Assembly: GCA_963921795.1 (NCBI GenBank)
Contig: OY997658.1
Location: 25,676,092 to 25,740,091, forward strand
From: Nannobrachium achirus
Taxonomy: Eukaryota; Chordata; Actinopteri; Myctophiformes; Myctophidae
Length of the DNA stretch: 64,000 nucleotides
Direction: 5' to 3'
The position numbers and the translations under genes were made by a program. The notes beneath the pieces were generated by a model, which searched no databases, was not told where the DNA came from, and was given only the letters and a program-made list of their open reading frames with translations. This document shows, piece after piece, positions 21,720 through 34,439 of the stretch. Every line of letters starts with the position of its first letter. Position 1 is the stretch's first letter.

Positions 21720-22195
21720 CCTTCAGATTAAAAGGCAGTAGTTATGTTAAGAACTTTCACAATTATCAATACTTTTACTTCTACTCCACTACATCTCAGA
21801 GGCAAATATTGTACTTTCACTCCACTACAATTATTGTATTACCCCTTACTTTGTAGATTGTGATAATTATTGCAAAACACACATTAACCACTTTAGCCCT
21901 ATATATAGACAAATCCACAGAGCGGCAATCATACCTGCGGTGTCAACAGCCACTGCTTTATACACAGCGACATTGCTACAACTACACCGCGGTGCGACGC
22001 GTTGTGAGCTTGTAGATCTGCTATTTTCAAAATACTTGTACATATCGAACTTGTGAAATGGGACATTCTGCATAAGGAGTAATTTTACTTTTGGTGCTTT
22101 AATGCCAGCTATTTTGTACGCTTACTCAAATGAAATTCAGACTTTAACTTGTAATGGAGTGTTGATACGAATAGTACTTCTACGGTTCTACCACC
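21720..22195. mobile_element. CAGTGGTG-family MITE with half a module
   Basis: CTACTCCACTACATCTCAGA and the right edge TACCACCACTG identify the family. The right half of the module is at 21990-22028. Confidence 0.65.
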
Positions 22196-22199
22196 ACTG

Positions 22200-22740
22200 A
22201 GCAATAATAGCCTCTGCTTCACATGTTTACATCCTTAAAGTGCGGAAGGACCATTTCAAGGTCCTTTTTTTGGTTGCAGATCCTGCAATCCTGTGGATGA
22301 AGACGGCCCTCTGTTTAGGATTCAGACAAGGCCTCACATTGTTTCCAGTGGCTGAGAGACAGACAGCCAGGGCCTGAATGTCATTCCTTTAGTATGACAC
22401 TGCAGCTATGTGGCTGACTAATGAATACTGCTAATTAGATCAATGTCCAGCAATGCAGACATAAAAGGCAGAGACGCTTCTGAAAAGAAAAATGAAAAAA
22501 AAGAAAAAAAAAAAAAACTATGATTAGAATTGATGCGCCAATTATAATGCACATCAACATGGAGGGTCAAGAGTGGGAAGGACCATGAAAGTCAGTCAGG
22601 CACCAAATTAACCATTCGATAATAGTACCATGGCCCACAGAATGTTTTTGAATATCCCCCATTAACATACATCAACAGCCAACAAATTCAATAATAAGTA
22701 GCACACATTATACCATACTGTGTCTACTGTGTTGGAACGA
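22200..22740. other. Low-repeat segment, no gene
   Basis: Apart from one A-rich run there is little repeat signal. The sequence around 22300-22470 looks single-copy and could be conserved noncoding DNA, by inference only. Confidence 0.35.
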
Positions 22741-22800
22741 TTCTAATTCTTTGCAAAATATTCTAGCATAACTGTGCTGTGTGTTATTTTAACATGCATT

Positions 22801-22934
<134 letters not shown>

Positions 22935-23064
22935 ACACACATGTGTGTGGGCAGAGATGTTTTTGACCATCTCTGCCGGGTGGAAACTTCATATGTTGAA
23001 AACATACTTTTCTGGATTCAAATAAAAAAAACATCAAAATGATGCTGTGTGTGATCAATTAGGG

Positions 23065-24523
23065 CAGGGCTACTCAACTTAAGATGCCTCAGGGGCCATG
23101 CACTCAGCAAAATACCAAAAGTCCAAAGGGCCGCAAACTAAAAATGACGGCCCCATTTTGGACATTTACAATGATTTTGTAACACACTTCATGACAAGTC
23201 TAATATAATTAAGGAAAACAGCACAGAAAACAGCCACATTTCCATCTATATAAGCCAGGCCAAACCTCATTGAACCAAAAGATTGTCATGGATGGAATGA
23301 AGAAATTATTGAATTTGATCAAATTGGGCTTCATTCTCAAAATGTGAAGAGAAAATTAACAGCACTGGTTCAATCGTTTTGTAACCGCCCCTGTGTCTGG
23401 GTATGCAAGGCTAGTGAACTTTGGCAATGTAAAGGTATGTTTTCTCATGCCAATAACGCTCCTTTTCATTAATAGGACGGATTTAAAATAAATATACTTA
23501 TTATTCAATCATTCAAACCCCAGCATCCCTATTCTTGGGGGACATTCACCAAAAATAGCCGATCTACAAGCTCACCACAAGATGCATTTGTGAGCTTGTA
23601 GATCGACTATTTTTGGCAAGAGTTGTTGTTGTATGGAAAAATAACTCAAGTACAGTTCAACTCAAATGCACTGTACTTGTAAAACAGTTTGATGCTTTGA
23701 GCTCTCCTTCAATGAGCAGTTACTTGTGTTTTACAAAGCTCAAAGCATCAAACTGTTTTACAAGTGCAGTACAACTGGCTGAGTTGAACTGTACTCAAGT
23801 TATTTTTCCATACAACAACAACTCTTAACCAAAAATAGCCGATCTACAAGCTCAAAATGCATCTTGTGGTGAGCTTGTAGATCGGCTATTTTTGGTGAAT
23901 GTCCCCCAAGAATAGGGATGCTGGGGTTTGAGTGATTGAATAATAAGTATAAACGTCTATTTATTTTAAATCCGTCCTATTAATGAAAAGGAGCGTTATT
24001 GGCATGAGAAATCTTCCCCATTTGGGGTACAAGCATAGTTCCCTGGCTGCTACGATCTGTTGGAATGTGTGCACTGTCTGTCGATGCTGACTTGTCGAGT
24101 CGCGGAGGCAGAGACAAGCACAGACAAGGACTATACGTCTTCACTAGCCTAAAACATGACGGTCGCGAGCGTTCATATCGCACGACCGTCATGCGTCTCC
24201 ACTCCAGTGAGCCCGACTGTGGTTGTCTGCGGCAAAATCTCTGCAGATTTGTCTGTCTGACCGTCTCGTTGTACAATAGATCTAGTGTAGCACCTGCATC
24301 TCTGCACAGCTGTCTGTGCCATAGGTCTGTGCTCTGTGCATTGACTGCATTCGCTTCCTGACTACGGAGTCCACCGAGGCTCAAACATCACCGCAATTTG
24401 CGTTGCGCGTTAACTTTGACAGGCTTAGAAAAATCATATTTTTATTGGCATGATCATGGCGGGCCGCACAGACATGCGGAAAGGGCCGCATGCGGTCCGC
24501 GGGCCGCGGGTTGAGTAGCACTG
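23065..24523. mobile_element. hAT-like element with exact 8-bp TSD
   Basis: Ends CAGGGCTACTCAAC and GTTGAGTAGCACTG are flanked by AATTAGGG (23057-23064 and 24524-24531). GGGCCGC-rich segments lie next to both ends. No transposase is visible. A 570-bp palindrome (23441-24010) is nested inside. Confidence 0.9.
23441..24010. repeat. 570-bp palindrome carrying two palindromic modules
   Basis: The arms TTTCTCATGCCAATAACGC and so on are inverted almost perfectly over about 270 bp each. Each arm has its own module at a symmetric place (23550-23616 and 23829-23895). The centre near 23722 is GTACTTGTAAAACAGTTTGA inverted on itself. Confidence 0.9.
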
Positions 24524-24699
24524 AATTAGGGCATTGATCTACGGAAAAACACGAAAAGTTGCATAATGTGTAGATATAGGCGGTCGCCGGTTTCTGGCCG
24601 ACAGCAATGATATGGCTCCCGTCAGTCCCCTGCAGCATGGCATACAGAAGTGTTTTTCTCCATGGTTACCGTAATCACGCAGGGTCAAGGGTCAACTCT

Positions 24700-24729
24700 G
24701 TCCAAACATGAGTTTCAACTCATGTTTGG
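24700..24729. repeat. Perfect small hairpin
   Basis: Arms TCCAAACATGAGTT and its exact inverse are separated by two bases. Outer GGGTC/GACCC bases extend the symmetry. No gene lies next to it. Confidence 0.8.
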
Positions 24730-24868
24730 ACCCTGAAGAAGGCTGTGTAGGTCGCTGTACGTGTGGGTTGTATCAGTTTTAACTTTTACATGAATCACTA
24801 GAAGAGTGCCTTGGTTTCTTTTTCCATAGTTATGAGCTGCAACGTTGGCTTGGAAACAAATATCACAC

Positions 24869-25399
24869 TAGCCTGACACTCAGCCTGAATTGGCATTTCG
24901 TTTCACTCCATTATTCAGTCTGAAGTTGCTCCCACCCAGGGCGATTGCTGGGATGGGCGTTGCCAAAGAGGCAGTCTTCTGCGATTGGTTCACCGTCTGA
25001 CCAACACAACAGTAGCAAAGCAGATGACATAGTGTTGTTATGTGGCTGGCTAGTGGCTAGCCTGTTGCTTGCTAGTGCTACTTGCTAACCAAAGAAACAG
25101 GAACACAACGAATTAGTAATCAAACACAACATAACATGCCTGCTACTGGTGTTTCATAGCGAGATCGATACGATCGCATATTACTGCGACGGGCAACGCG
25201 ATGCGCGGTACGGTACGGCGGCGGTGCTTGTTTACTTGGAAACGCACATGAGTTCTGGGAAACCTCCACCCACGCTGATCACAAGACACTGATTCACGAC
25301 GCTGATTCGCCGTACGGATTTTCGAACGAGGAAAGCCTCTTCAATGAGAGCAATTCTAGACCCCTGAATCGCCAAAACAAGGGGTGTGGAACTAGGCTA
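24869..25399. mobile_element. Non-autonomous element with 9-bp direct repeat
   Basis: ATATCACAC flanks the element exactly (24860-24868 and 25400-25408). The short inverted ends are TAGCCT and AGGCTA. A 9-bp duplication fits a MuDR-like origin. The 531-bp interior has no coding region. Confidence 0.7.
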
Positions 25400-25499
25400 A
25401 TATCACACCATAGTCTGACAACATTAACAACTTATCTTTGTGTTTTTAACTTTTTATTATTATTATAGTTTTTTTTTTGTATAAGCTAACGCCCTACTT

Positions 25500-25881
25500 C
25501 CTTGGTTTTCAACCCTTTTCATATCAAGGTCCATTATTTATTCAACATTTATTATGGACCACCATTTGATGAGATTTAGCCTATCAGACCCTAAAACGTA
25601 GCATATTTTTGCTGTATTGATGTGGTGCCATAGGACATGACAGGCAAACGTTGATCAAAATAACAATTCGTCAACATTCTCTAATTGTGAAGACTTCTTG
25701 TAAATTAAGTAATGCAGATGTTTAACAATAATTTAACTCTTGAGAGAGTAAAATTAATTGGTTTGATTTTACATTCTCAAGAGTTAAAGGTCCAGAAGGG
25801 TCCATTTGGTTAACAACTCTCCATCATAAAGCTGGGGACCACCTGGAAACCCCCTCAAGGACCACTGGTTGAAAACCACTG
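25500..25881. mobile_element. hAT-like MITE with GGTTTTCAACC ends
   Basis: Inverted ends CTTGGTTTTCAACC and GGTTGAAAACCACTG are flanked by near-identical 8-mers CCCTACTT and CACTACTT. A nested hairpin TTTAACTCTTGAGA lies at 25732-25788. Confidence 0.75.
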
Positions 25882-25932
25882 CACTACTTGTTCATACCAC
25901 AGCGTCTTAAAACAAAAAACAAAACAAAACAC

Positions 25933-26740
25933 ATTTGAGCTTGTAGATCTGCTACTTTTGCTACTTTTGAAAAAGTAACAGTTTTGGACATACTGTAATG
26001 AGATCCACAAAGAGTACTATCAGGCCCACTATTTTTTTCCCTTCAACACCAAATCTCTTAATATATTACAATTGTATCTTAGACATTACAGTAGTTTCAA
26101 TTAGAAATAATGAGTCAACAATGTATATAATTGAACTCAAGTCTCCGTGGGGTGAGTAAAAAATTAAAATAAAGTCATTTTGGGAGTGAACTACTCCTTT
26201 AAGAACACCATTGTCCTAAAAAAACGACCCTTCCATTTCTCCTTCTTATTTTTATTTTCATCTGGATTTTGGTTTGACTTAGTCTGCAAACAATAACACT
26301 AGTAAGACGCCTCAGGGCGACAAAGCCACCTCATAAAAGTCTCACAGCTCAAACGTGCCGGTATGTGTTTTGGATTGTAGTTTGTGGATGCGCTTGCACA
26401 GCATGACCATAACTCACTTTTCTTCCACTGTTGCTTTAATTCCCCATTATTTCTGAAAGGTGGAACATTTTCCTGACTGACAGCTTTGAGCCAACTTCAT
26501 ACTAGACCGGTAGCCTAATTGCCAAATTTCTTGGGAACCCTGGCGTCCCTATGAACATTTGGTGAAAATAGAAGCTCTATAAGCTCACAATGAGTCACTT
26601 TTTTCAGCTTTTAGACATACTATTTTCAGCAAAAAGATTTGGTGTAGAGGGGGAAAAAATACTAAAAAAGACCCCTGGGAGACTACGGCCAAGTATATAG
26701 GGTTTATAATAAGTAATTAAGATTGCATGTTGTGGCTTGT
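25933..26740. other. Repeat remnants, no gene
   Basis: It contains a module half-site (25933-25960), a GAACTACTCCTTTAA edge of the TTAA MITE family (near 26195) and a decayed module (26563-26628). Confidence 0.55.
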
Positions 26741-26744
26741 GTCC

Positions 26745-26915
26745 GCCCTGAGTTTGGGAGGTCGGGTTTGATCCCCGGCCCGGCCCAGTTATACCAAACA
26801 GTCAGAATCAGGGGTTGGATTGAGTCCTGCAACATACTAGCGTCATGTCCAGACCAGGGTATGTACAGTACTACTTGAATCTACATCAAGCTGCCTTACG
26901 CAGAAACAGGAAATA
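26745..26915 (+). repeat. tRNA-derived SINE-like segment
   Basis: GGTCGGGTTTGATCCCCGGC resembles a polymerase III B box, and CTTACGCAGAAACAGG resembles the middle part of fish SINEs. The A box is weak, so this is a decayed or 5'-truncated copy. Confidence 0.45.
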
Positions 26916-26923
26916 CTGTAGGT

Positions 26924-27813
26924 CAGGGGTATTCTTCAACTATAAGGCAGGGGGCCACAATTGTAAAATTACTTGAAGTCGGGGGCCACAAGCCTCTGTT
27001 CGTGGTTAACCGTTTGTTTTATATGCTACCGGTATATACCGTAGGACACAACAATCAGTGGTGTGTTCTACCGTGTTACGCTATATAGCCTACGTATATG
27101 ATGTGCAGAATGTTTTGAAGAAAAAAAAAGCGTAGCCCTCTCCATTTCATCCATTGAAAATACGCGAGCATAACCACGACCACACTTATGTCTGCATTAT
27201 CGTATACCCTCTGAAAAAATCTAGAACGCACAACTGACAACAATGGACATATTATGTCCATACATGCATTCGTGTCTTTTAATGTTTAATAATTTCTGTG
27301 CCAGTCCTTTATAATGGATGGATGGATGGATAGATAGATAGATATAACAAATTGATTTGGAAGTATATTTCAGTGTGTCCACAGGTGCCTGGCATGGAAG
27401 TGTCTTTGTGAGAAGAAGAATATTGGAGGAAGGATGGCAAGGTGAAGTGTTTGTTCTCATGATTTCTTTTTTGAGCATCCGGCTGGTAAGAGCACTATTC
27501 TAGACAGGCCATCATTCAGCCCAGGACACTATTGACGACAATTTAATCAACCTACAAGTGGCTGGAGGAGATGGAAAATGGGAAAAATCCACTCAAAACT
27601 AATGAATGGACACAGCAGTCACTGAAAAAACAAAACAAAAAAAAAAACAGCTGAACTACTTCCTATTTTGTTTCTTTGTACCATGGAAATGTCTTTAATA
27701 CCTTTTGATAATTTTACTTTTAATAGTACATTTATTTTTACATTGGAATATGGAATGTGTTCCAGGGGCCACAAAAAGGATTTGGCCCGCGGGCGGCCAG
27801 TTGAATATCACTG
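26924..27813. mobile_element. hAT-like element with exact 8-bp TSD
   Basis: Ends CAGGGGTATTCTTCAACT and AGTTGAATATCACTG are flanked by CTGTAGGT (26916-26923 and 27814-27821). GGGGCCAC blocks next to both ends are inverted. The 890-bp interior includes a short (GGAT)n near 27316 and no transposase. Confidence 0.9.
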
Positions 27814-27821
27814 CTGTAGGT

Positions 27822-28740
27822 TCTTGCCCTTGGGCCACATGGCTCGGCAAGGCTTACTATGTTGTCACAAGAGCATTCCAAACCATTTAACACAGTTAAG
27901 CTACTGTTTTTACACTTGCCATGAGATACAGAGGTGAAACGTGCTAAGTTAGTAGTAATGGTAGTGTGGCGTTAACATTTAACAGATCATAACGTTCACG
28001 TTTCATTTGGCGAACCAGCCTGTCAGCGCCTCATTTGTAATGAGCTGCTAAAATCAATTACTAAAGCCTTGGCTTTGGCTTTTTGGAAATTCAATTTGCA
28101 TGAGCGAGAGTGTGAGTGTGTGTCTGTCTTGTACTTATGTGCATGTCTTGCGGGGGCCATATTCATATCTTGGAGCACTGCGCGGAGTGGCATTCCAATT
28201 AGTGACCAGTGAATCGTGAGCTATTATGGGCTTTCATAGACCCTGGCAAACGCACTGCCTGGTCCAAATATCGCCCGGAGCCAGAAGCAGACAACAACCC
28301 CTGACAAACGTTACTACGAGGCAATTGCCGCGTCTGCCAACATTTAACATCTCACAAGTACTGTAGTCTCTTACTAAGATCTGCCACGGCTATAATCTCC
28401 CGCTGGAATGGAAGTGCAGCTCCACAGGCCTCGCATCCGCCAAAAGTTAGCTAGACGGGCCATCCAAGAAAATATGCAGTGAAATGCTGGGGGAATAATT
28501 GGCGCACCAACACAGCGGGCATGGCGGGGATGTGTGGGACGTGTTGAGAAGAATATGTGGTTGAGTCAGACACACACACCCACGAATGACAGTAATTATT
28601 CTGTTATTATTTTTATTTCTTTATTAGGTGAAAGTGATTATATTGTATATATGCAGTAGGGGTGATTTGTTTGTTTTTAACAGGGGGAGACCTGGGCCCG
28701 ATCTCACCAGAGGGGTGGGTTATTGATGATCACATAAATA
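27822..28740. other. Low-repeat segment, no gene
   Basis: From about 27960 to 28560 the sequence lacks repeat signatures and has balanced composition. It may be conserved noncoding DNA, by inference only. Confidence 0.35.
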
Positions 28741-28742
28741 AT

Positions 28743-29184
<442 letters not shown>

Positions 29185-29295
29185 AGATTTGTGTAAAAAA
29201 AATACAAAATGATTCAACATTTTTCAAACATGTTTAAAAATATCAGATGTAGGGCTACAAGCTGACACGCTAAGCTTGTACATCTGCTATATTGG

Positions 29296-29568
29296 CAAGA
29301 ACCTCACGATACGATATGTATCACGATACTTGTGTCACGATACGATTGTATCACGATATAACGCGATGCGATACATATTACGATATATTGCAATATAAAT
29401 TGCACTATATATATGAATCAGGAGTAGTCAGGACCGGACTACTACCATTGGTTTCTATGCATGGGAAAAGAAATAAATAAATCTCCAAAAGTATTCCGAT
29501 AGGCTACTACTATTATAACAAAAACATTGCGATATATTGCGATATCGATTATATTGCCCATCCCTATT
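29296..29568. repeat. CACGATACGATA-rich fish repeat fragment
   Basis: Short CACGATA and CGATATATTGCGATAT repeats end in ATTGCCCATCCCTA, an end typical of a hAT-like family in fish. The left end is missing. A decayed module is next to it (29236-29292). Confidence 0.55.
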
Positions 29569-29727
29569 AAATAGGCCATAAATATTGTCCTTAACGGCTA
29601 ATTCACAACATACAGCTGTGTGTGTACAGTGGTGGTGGCCATTTAAGTACTGTATATTACTTTGGTTATGACTTTTACAGATGTATTACATTTCCAGACA
29701 ATATTAAAGAGACAGCAAAATGTAAAT

Positions 29728-29864
<137 letters not shown>

Positions 29865-29869
29865 CTGGG

Positions 29870-30800
29870 TTCAGTAGGCCACCTGCCGACTACGCCACCA
29901 GTGGGTTGACAGCCATTGATTACCTCTAACAGGCCATCTTCCTACTATTTCCAGCATACCTTAAGTGTGCAGCCTGGTAGACACACTACTGTAGTGTCTC
30001 CAGAACACGACAGGAGGGCAGCATGAGACGCAGTCTCCGAATGTTAAGCGATGCAGTGAAACCATCACATTATATCTTCTTACATGGCGATGTGCGCCGA
30101 CCGACCTATCTAAAAGCAGGTTCGTTATTGAGGTGATTGCTAGCTGGATGGAAACGTGTGTCACCACACAAATGTAAAAGAAAAAAAAAGAAAGAAAAAA
30201 AAAACATTGTGGCATTGCTCATATTCCAATGCGCGCACAATTCTAATTTTGTCGCGTGTTTCACGCTGCACAAACCTACTAATCGCCTGTCAGAATTTCG
30301 AAAGCAAACTATTCGAGATCCAGCGAAGAGTAAAAAAGTAATTCCACGCATGCATGGTGCGGTCCGTACACCGTAATACTATGACAGTATAAGTACGGCT
30401 AAATGCATACGGTATCACACCTCCGAATTTCCCCCACGAAAGTATGCAGGCCTCAGAAGAATCCATCCATTAAACATTACTTCTTTAAGCTCAGCCCCTC
30501 CCGAGGCAAAAAAAACAACTACATAATTGGTCACTTGGGATGCCCCGGGTTGGGACTCCCCCTTGTTTACTGTTCAGCTCCACGAGACAACGCCATTGAC
30601 ATCTGCTGTAGCGAATGCACTGAACCCAGGGCCCCCGATGAGCCCAGAGCCGCAGCGGGGATGTCACACCATCATTGCACTTGTTAGTAGTCATTTGTTG
30701 TTTTTTGTTGTGTATGTGATATGGTGGGGCTTCTGTTTGGGAGACACTGAACGCGTTGACCTTTTTTCCCAGTTATGTTACCGTATCCAAGCTATAAAAG
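29870..30800. other. No gene recognised
   Basis: No exon, RNA gene or paired repeat edges were found here. Confidence 0.4.
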
Positions 30801-30801
30801 C

Positions 30802-31298
30802 CAGTGGTGGAAAAAGTACTCAAATGTTTTACTTAAAGGAGTAGTTCACCACTTTTCAACCTGTCTTCATATAATAGGTCCTCACTAATGTTCATAATAA
30901 AATAGCACAATTTTTTTCTATTCAGTCTGGGTCTCATAGGAGAGCTGTCAAATCCTTCTACCGGTGACATCATCGTTTGACAAAAGAAAATTAAATAATA
31001 TTTTGAAGAAAAAACTAATTTTTAAGTAAAAGTATCAATACAGCAATATAGAAATGCTCTGCTACATGTAAAAGTCTGGAATTCTAAATTTACTTGAGTA
31101 AAAGTAGAAAAGTATTGGTATTAAAATGTACTTAAAGTACCAAAAGTCATGCAGAATGTCCCATTTCATGTTTTCAAATGTATCAAAATCTATTGAAAAT
31201 AGCAGATCTAGAAGCTCACAATGCAACGCATCGCGATGGTGTAGAAGTAAAAGAATTGGAAAACTCAAGTAAAGAACAGATATCTAAAAAAAATGTAC
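30802..31298. mobile_element. CAGTGGTGG-family MITE interrupted by a TTAA MITE
   Basis: The left edge is CAGTGGTGGAAAAAGTACTC. A fragment of the TTAAAGGAGTAGTTCACC family sits at 30837-31021 between TTAA sites. The rest has ACTTGAGTAAAAGTAGAAAA and the left half of a module at 31193-31238. Confidence 0.7.
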
Positions 31299-31302
31299 TT
31301 AA

Positions 31303-32720
31303 AGGAGTAGTTCACCACTTTTCAACCTGTCTTCATATAATAGGTCCTCACTAATGTTCATGATAAAATATCACAATTTCTTTCTACTCAGTTCAAGTCT
31401 CCTAGGAGAGCTGTGGGAAGTTCAGAATCCATCGTCTTGTGACATCATCATTTTCCCAAAAAAATAATTAATCAATATTTTTGAAAGAAATATTTAGATT
31501 TTTATTATCGCGAGAACAATGGCTTCAACTTTAAAATTGCAACTTTTCAGGAATAGAAAGCCTGCAGTTTCTATAAGCTGGATTGGCAATCGATGATTTC
31601 ACAAGACGATGGGTTTCTGACCTGCCCACAGCCCTACTCTGAAAAAAAAAAAAAAAAAACATTTTGAGTGAGGACCAATTGACCAGTCGCTAAGCCCCTC
31701 CTAAAGCCGTCCTCGTCCAATGCCAAGTTAGCAACAGGTTACTAACGCAGCAGACTTGGCAAGCTGCCATGGCGGCGCGCATCGGTGTACCGCTAGTTTG
31801 GCTGCTAGATAGAGATGGGATTTATGGTTCTTTGAAGTGAACCGGATCTCTGAGATCCGTTCCTTTCAAAGAGCCGTTCAAAAGACTGGCTCATTTTAGT
31901 TACTGGTTACTTTGTAGATTTTGATTATGATTGTAAATCACTTCCACCCAAATAGGCCTGTACATTTTGGCCATTGGATACATTTCTGGTATTTGAAAAT
32001 AGGTGATCTACAAGCTCACAATGTGTCACGTTGCGATGCATTGTGAGCTTGTAGATCAGCTATTTGCAAATGATTTTTCTACATTTTACTCATTAGAAAA
32101 CCTGTGAAACAGGACATTCTGCATAATGAGTACGTTCTAATATTGGTACTTTAAGTACATTTTGATACCAATACTATTTTACTTTTACTCTAGTACATTA
32201 ATAACATTCCAAACTTGATTGCAGTATTGATGTTTACCTAAGTAAAGAAATGTAGTACTTTTCCCACCACTGTTCATAGAAAGGAACGGCTCCCTACTGT
32301 GAACCGAATCATATCGTTCATTTCAAAGAGCCGTTCAAAAGACTCGATTCGTTCGCGAACGTCCCACCCACTCGCTTCCGTGTCACAAACACTGAAACAA
32401 AAACAGAACGGATTGCACTGACCTACACAAACCCACGGGAATAATTTAGGAGCACTTCATGAGAAAATATAACTGGTAACACTTGTGTACTGTATGTTAA
32501 TCTGACTTTAGTATAGGCTATTGTTTTCTTCCTGGACGTTTGTGGCAGGTTAGTCTGCAGCTGGGTGCTATTGCTTGCTGCACGCCGCCATGGCAGCTTG
32601 CCAAGGCACCCGCCTTAGTAACCTGTCGCTAAACGTGGCATTGGGCAAGCACGGGTTTAGGAGGGGCATAGCGACTGGTCAATTATATGAACATTGGTTG
32701 AAAAGTGGTGGAGTGCCCCT
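31303..32720. mobile_element. TTAA-flanked foldback element with nested insertions
   Basis: AGGAGTAGTTCACCACTTTT and its inverse form the ends, with TTAA at 31299-31302 and 32721-32724. The target TGTACTTAAGTAC belongs to the older CAGTGGTG element. Matching inner arms are at 31660-31780 and 32585-32710. Between them lies a CAAAGAGCCGTTCAAAAGAC repeat (31812-32366), itself split by a CAGTGGTG-family MITE (about 31897-32272) that has a module at 31994-32070. Confidence 0.8.
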
Positions 32721-32783
32721 TTAAGTACAGTACCTAATTTTTTAATGATGTCATGTACACCCATGTTAAATTACCCAATCAGC

Positions 32784-32842
<59 letters not shown>
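32784..32842. repeat. (GT)n microsatellite
   Basis: About 59 bp of (GT)n, followed by module fragments (about 32852-32955). Confidence 0.96.
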
Positions 32843-32845
<3 letters not shown>

Positions 32846-33068
32846 CACCGTTGCAACGCGCTGTGAGCTATTTTTGTGAAGGTTTTCATATATACAACAC
32901 ACAATGTGTCACAGTGAGACATGTCGCAAGCTTGTAGATCTGCTATTTTCACTATTTTGGGAGAACAAACTCAACTTTCTTTTTAAATGTCTGCCCATAA
33001 TGAGATGACCAAAATAGTGCAGACAGATTTAAAGTGGTGTAGTGTCTGTGGGTTTTGTAAACATTTAA

Positions 33069-33994
33069 AGGAGGACTTCACCACTTTTCAACCTGTTTTC
33101 AATAGGTCCTCACTAATAGTCCAGTCAATCTGAGGTTTGACCCAAAAGCATGTGAGGTGTCTAACTAGTGGGTTTTCATGATTCTGAATCCATTGCAAGC
33201 ATTTGTTTTGCACGAAAAACATTCCTCTGCCTAAAATTTTACCCACAAAAGTGTGAAAAGTGATGACTCGTCACTAAACCATCACTATACCATAGTGTTG
33301 TGGGTCCGTTTTTGGCCAGAGGAATGTTTTTCGTGCAAAATAAATGCTTGCAATGGATTCAGGATCATGAAAACCCCCTAGTTAGACCCCTCACATGCTA
33401 CTTAAAGAAGTTTTTTTGGGGGGGTATTCTTTCCTGTATAGTAAGTGAATGGACCCAAACTTGAACCTCCTGAATTTACCTTGATCCACTAAGAATATTT
33501 TGGAAGATTTTTAATATGTGTTTTGGATGACCCTAAGGATCATAAAAAACCCTGAATGATTACTATTGCAATTTCTTTTGGGTCATGCCCCTTTTTAGCT
33601 TAGATTGACAGGCCTATAATGTTCATAATAAAATAGCAAAAAAAGAAATCTACTCCGTCTGGGTCTCATAGGAGAGCTGTCAAATCCTTCCACCGGTGAC
33701 ATCATCGTTTGACAGATTTCTTTTAAACAATATTTTTGAAAAAAAATATATATATTTTTATTATCACGAGAACAATGGCTTCCACTTTAACATTGCAACT
33801 TTTCAGGAATAGAAAGCCTGCAGTTTCTATTAGCTTGCATTTCCCATTGATGATGTCACTGGTGGAAGGTTTTGACCCGCCCACAGCTCTCCTATGAGAC
33901 CCAGACTGAGTAGAATGTTTTTTTTATATTTTATCATGAACATTAGTGAGGACCTATTATATGAAGATAGGTTGAAAAGTGGTGAAGTCCTCCT
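33069..33994. mobile_element. TTAA-flanked foldback MITE with nested palindrome
   Basis: The same family as 31303-32720, with TTAA at 33065-33068 and 33995-33998. The AGCATGTGAGG palindromic unit is nested at about 33121-33614. The outer arms share AGAACAATGGCTT and CTCCTATGAGACCCAGAC. Confidence 0.8.
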
Positions 33995-34216
33995 TTAAGA
34001 AAAGAATAGGCCTATTAACAACAGCTAGAAACTAATTCATCCATTGGGGGAAAAAAAAAACTATTTCTTAAAAAGTAGCCGTTTTGGACATTTCTGCCCG
34101 ACATGCAGTGACGATCTGAAGCTAGAAAAGCAATACAAAATACAGCTCAGATAAATAAACGATTTGCGTGACGTGTGAGGGCTCAATGGACAGGGTGCTA
34201 ATGAGAGTCATCAGAG

Positions 34217-34282
34217 ATGCACGCACGCACCCACACACCCACGCACCCACACACGCACAAGTGCACACGCACACGCACACGC

Positions 34283-34339
<57 letters not shown>

Positions 34340-34408
34340 AACAAACAAACAAACACACACACACACACACACACGCACGCACATGCAAACACACACAACA
34401 CGCACAGA
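34217..34408. repeat. (CA)n with ACACGC and AAAC variants
   Basis: A compound CA-type microsatellite with a central (AAAC)n run at about 34333-34355. Confidence 0.95.
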
Positions 34409-34439
34409 CACACACTTTGAGGTCAGGCAAACATCCATT

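Noticed and set aside
24065..24384. Overlapping frames on both strands in a hAT element
   Set aside because: No transposase motifs, and the frames are opposite each other in a GC-richer patch.
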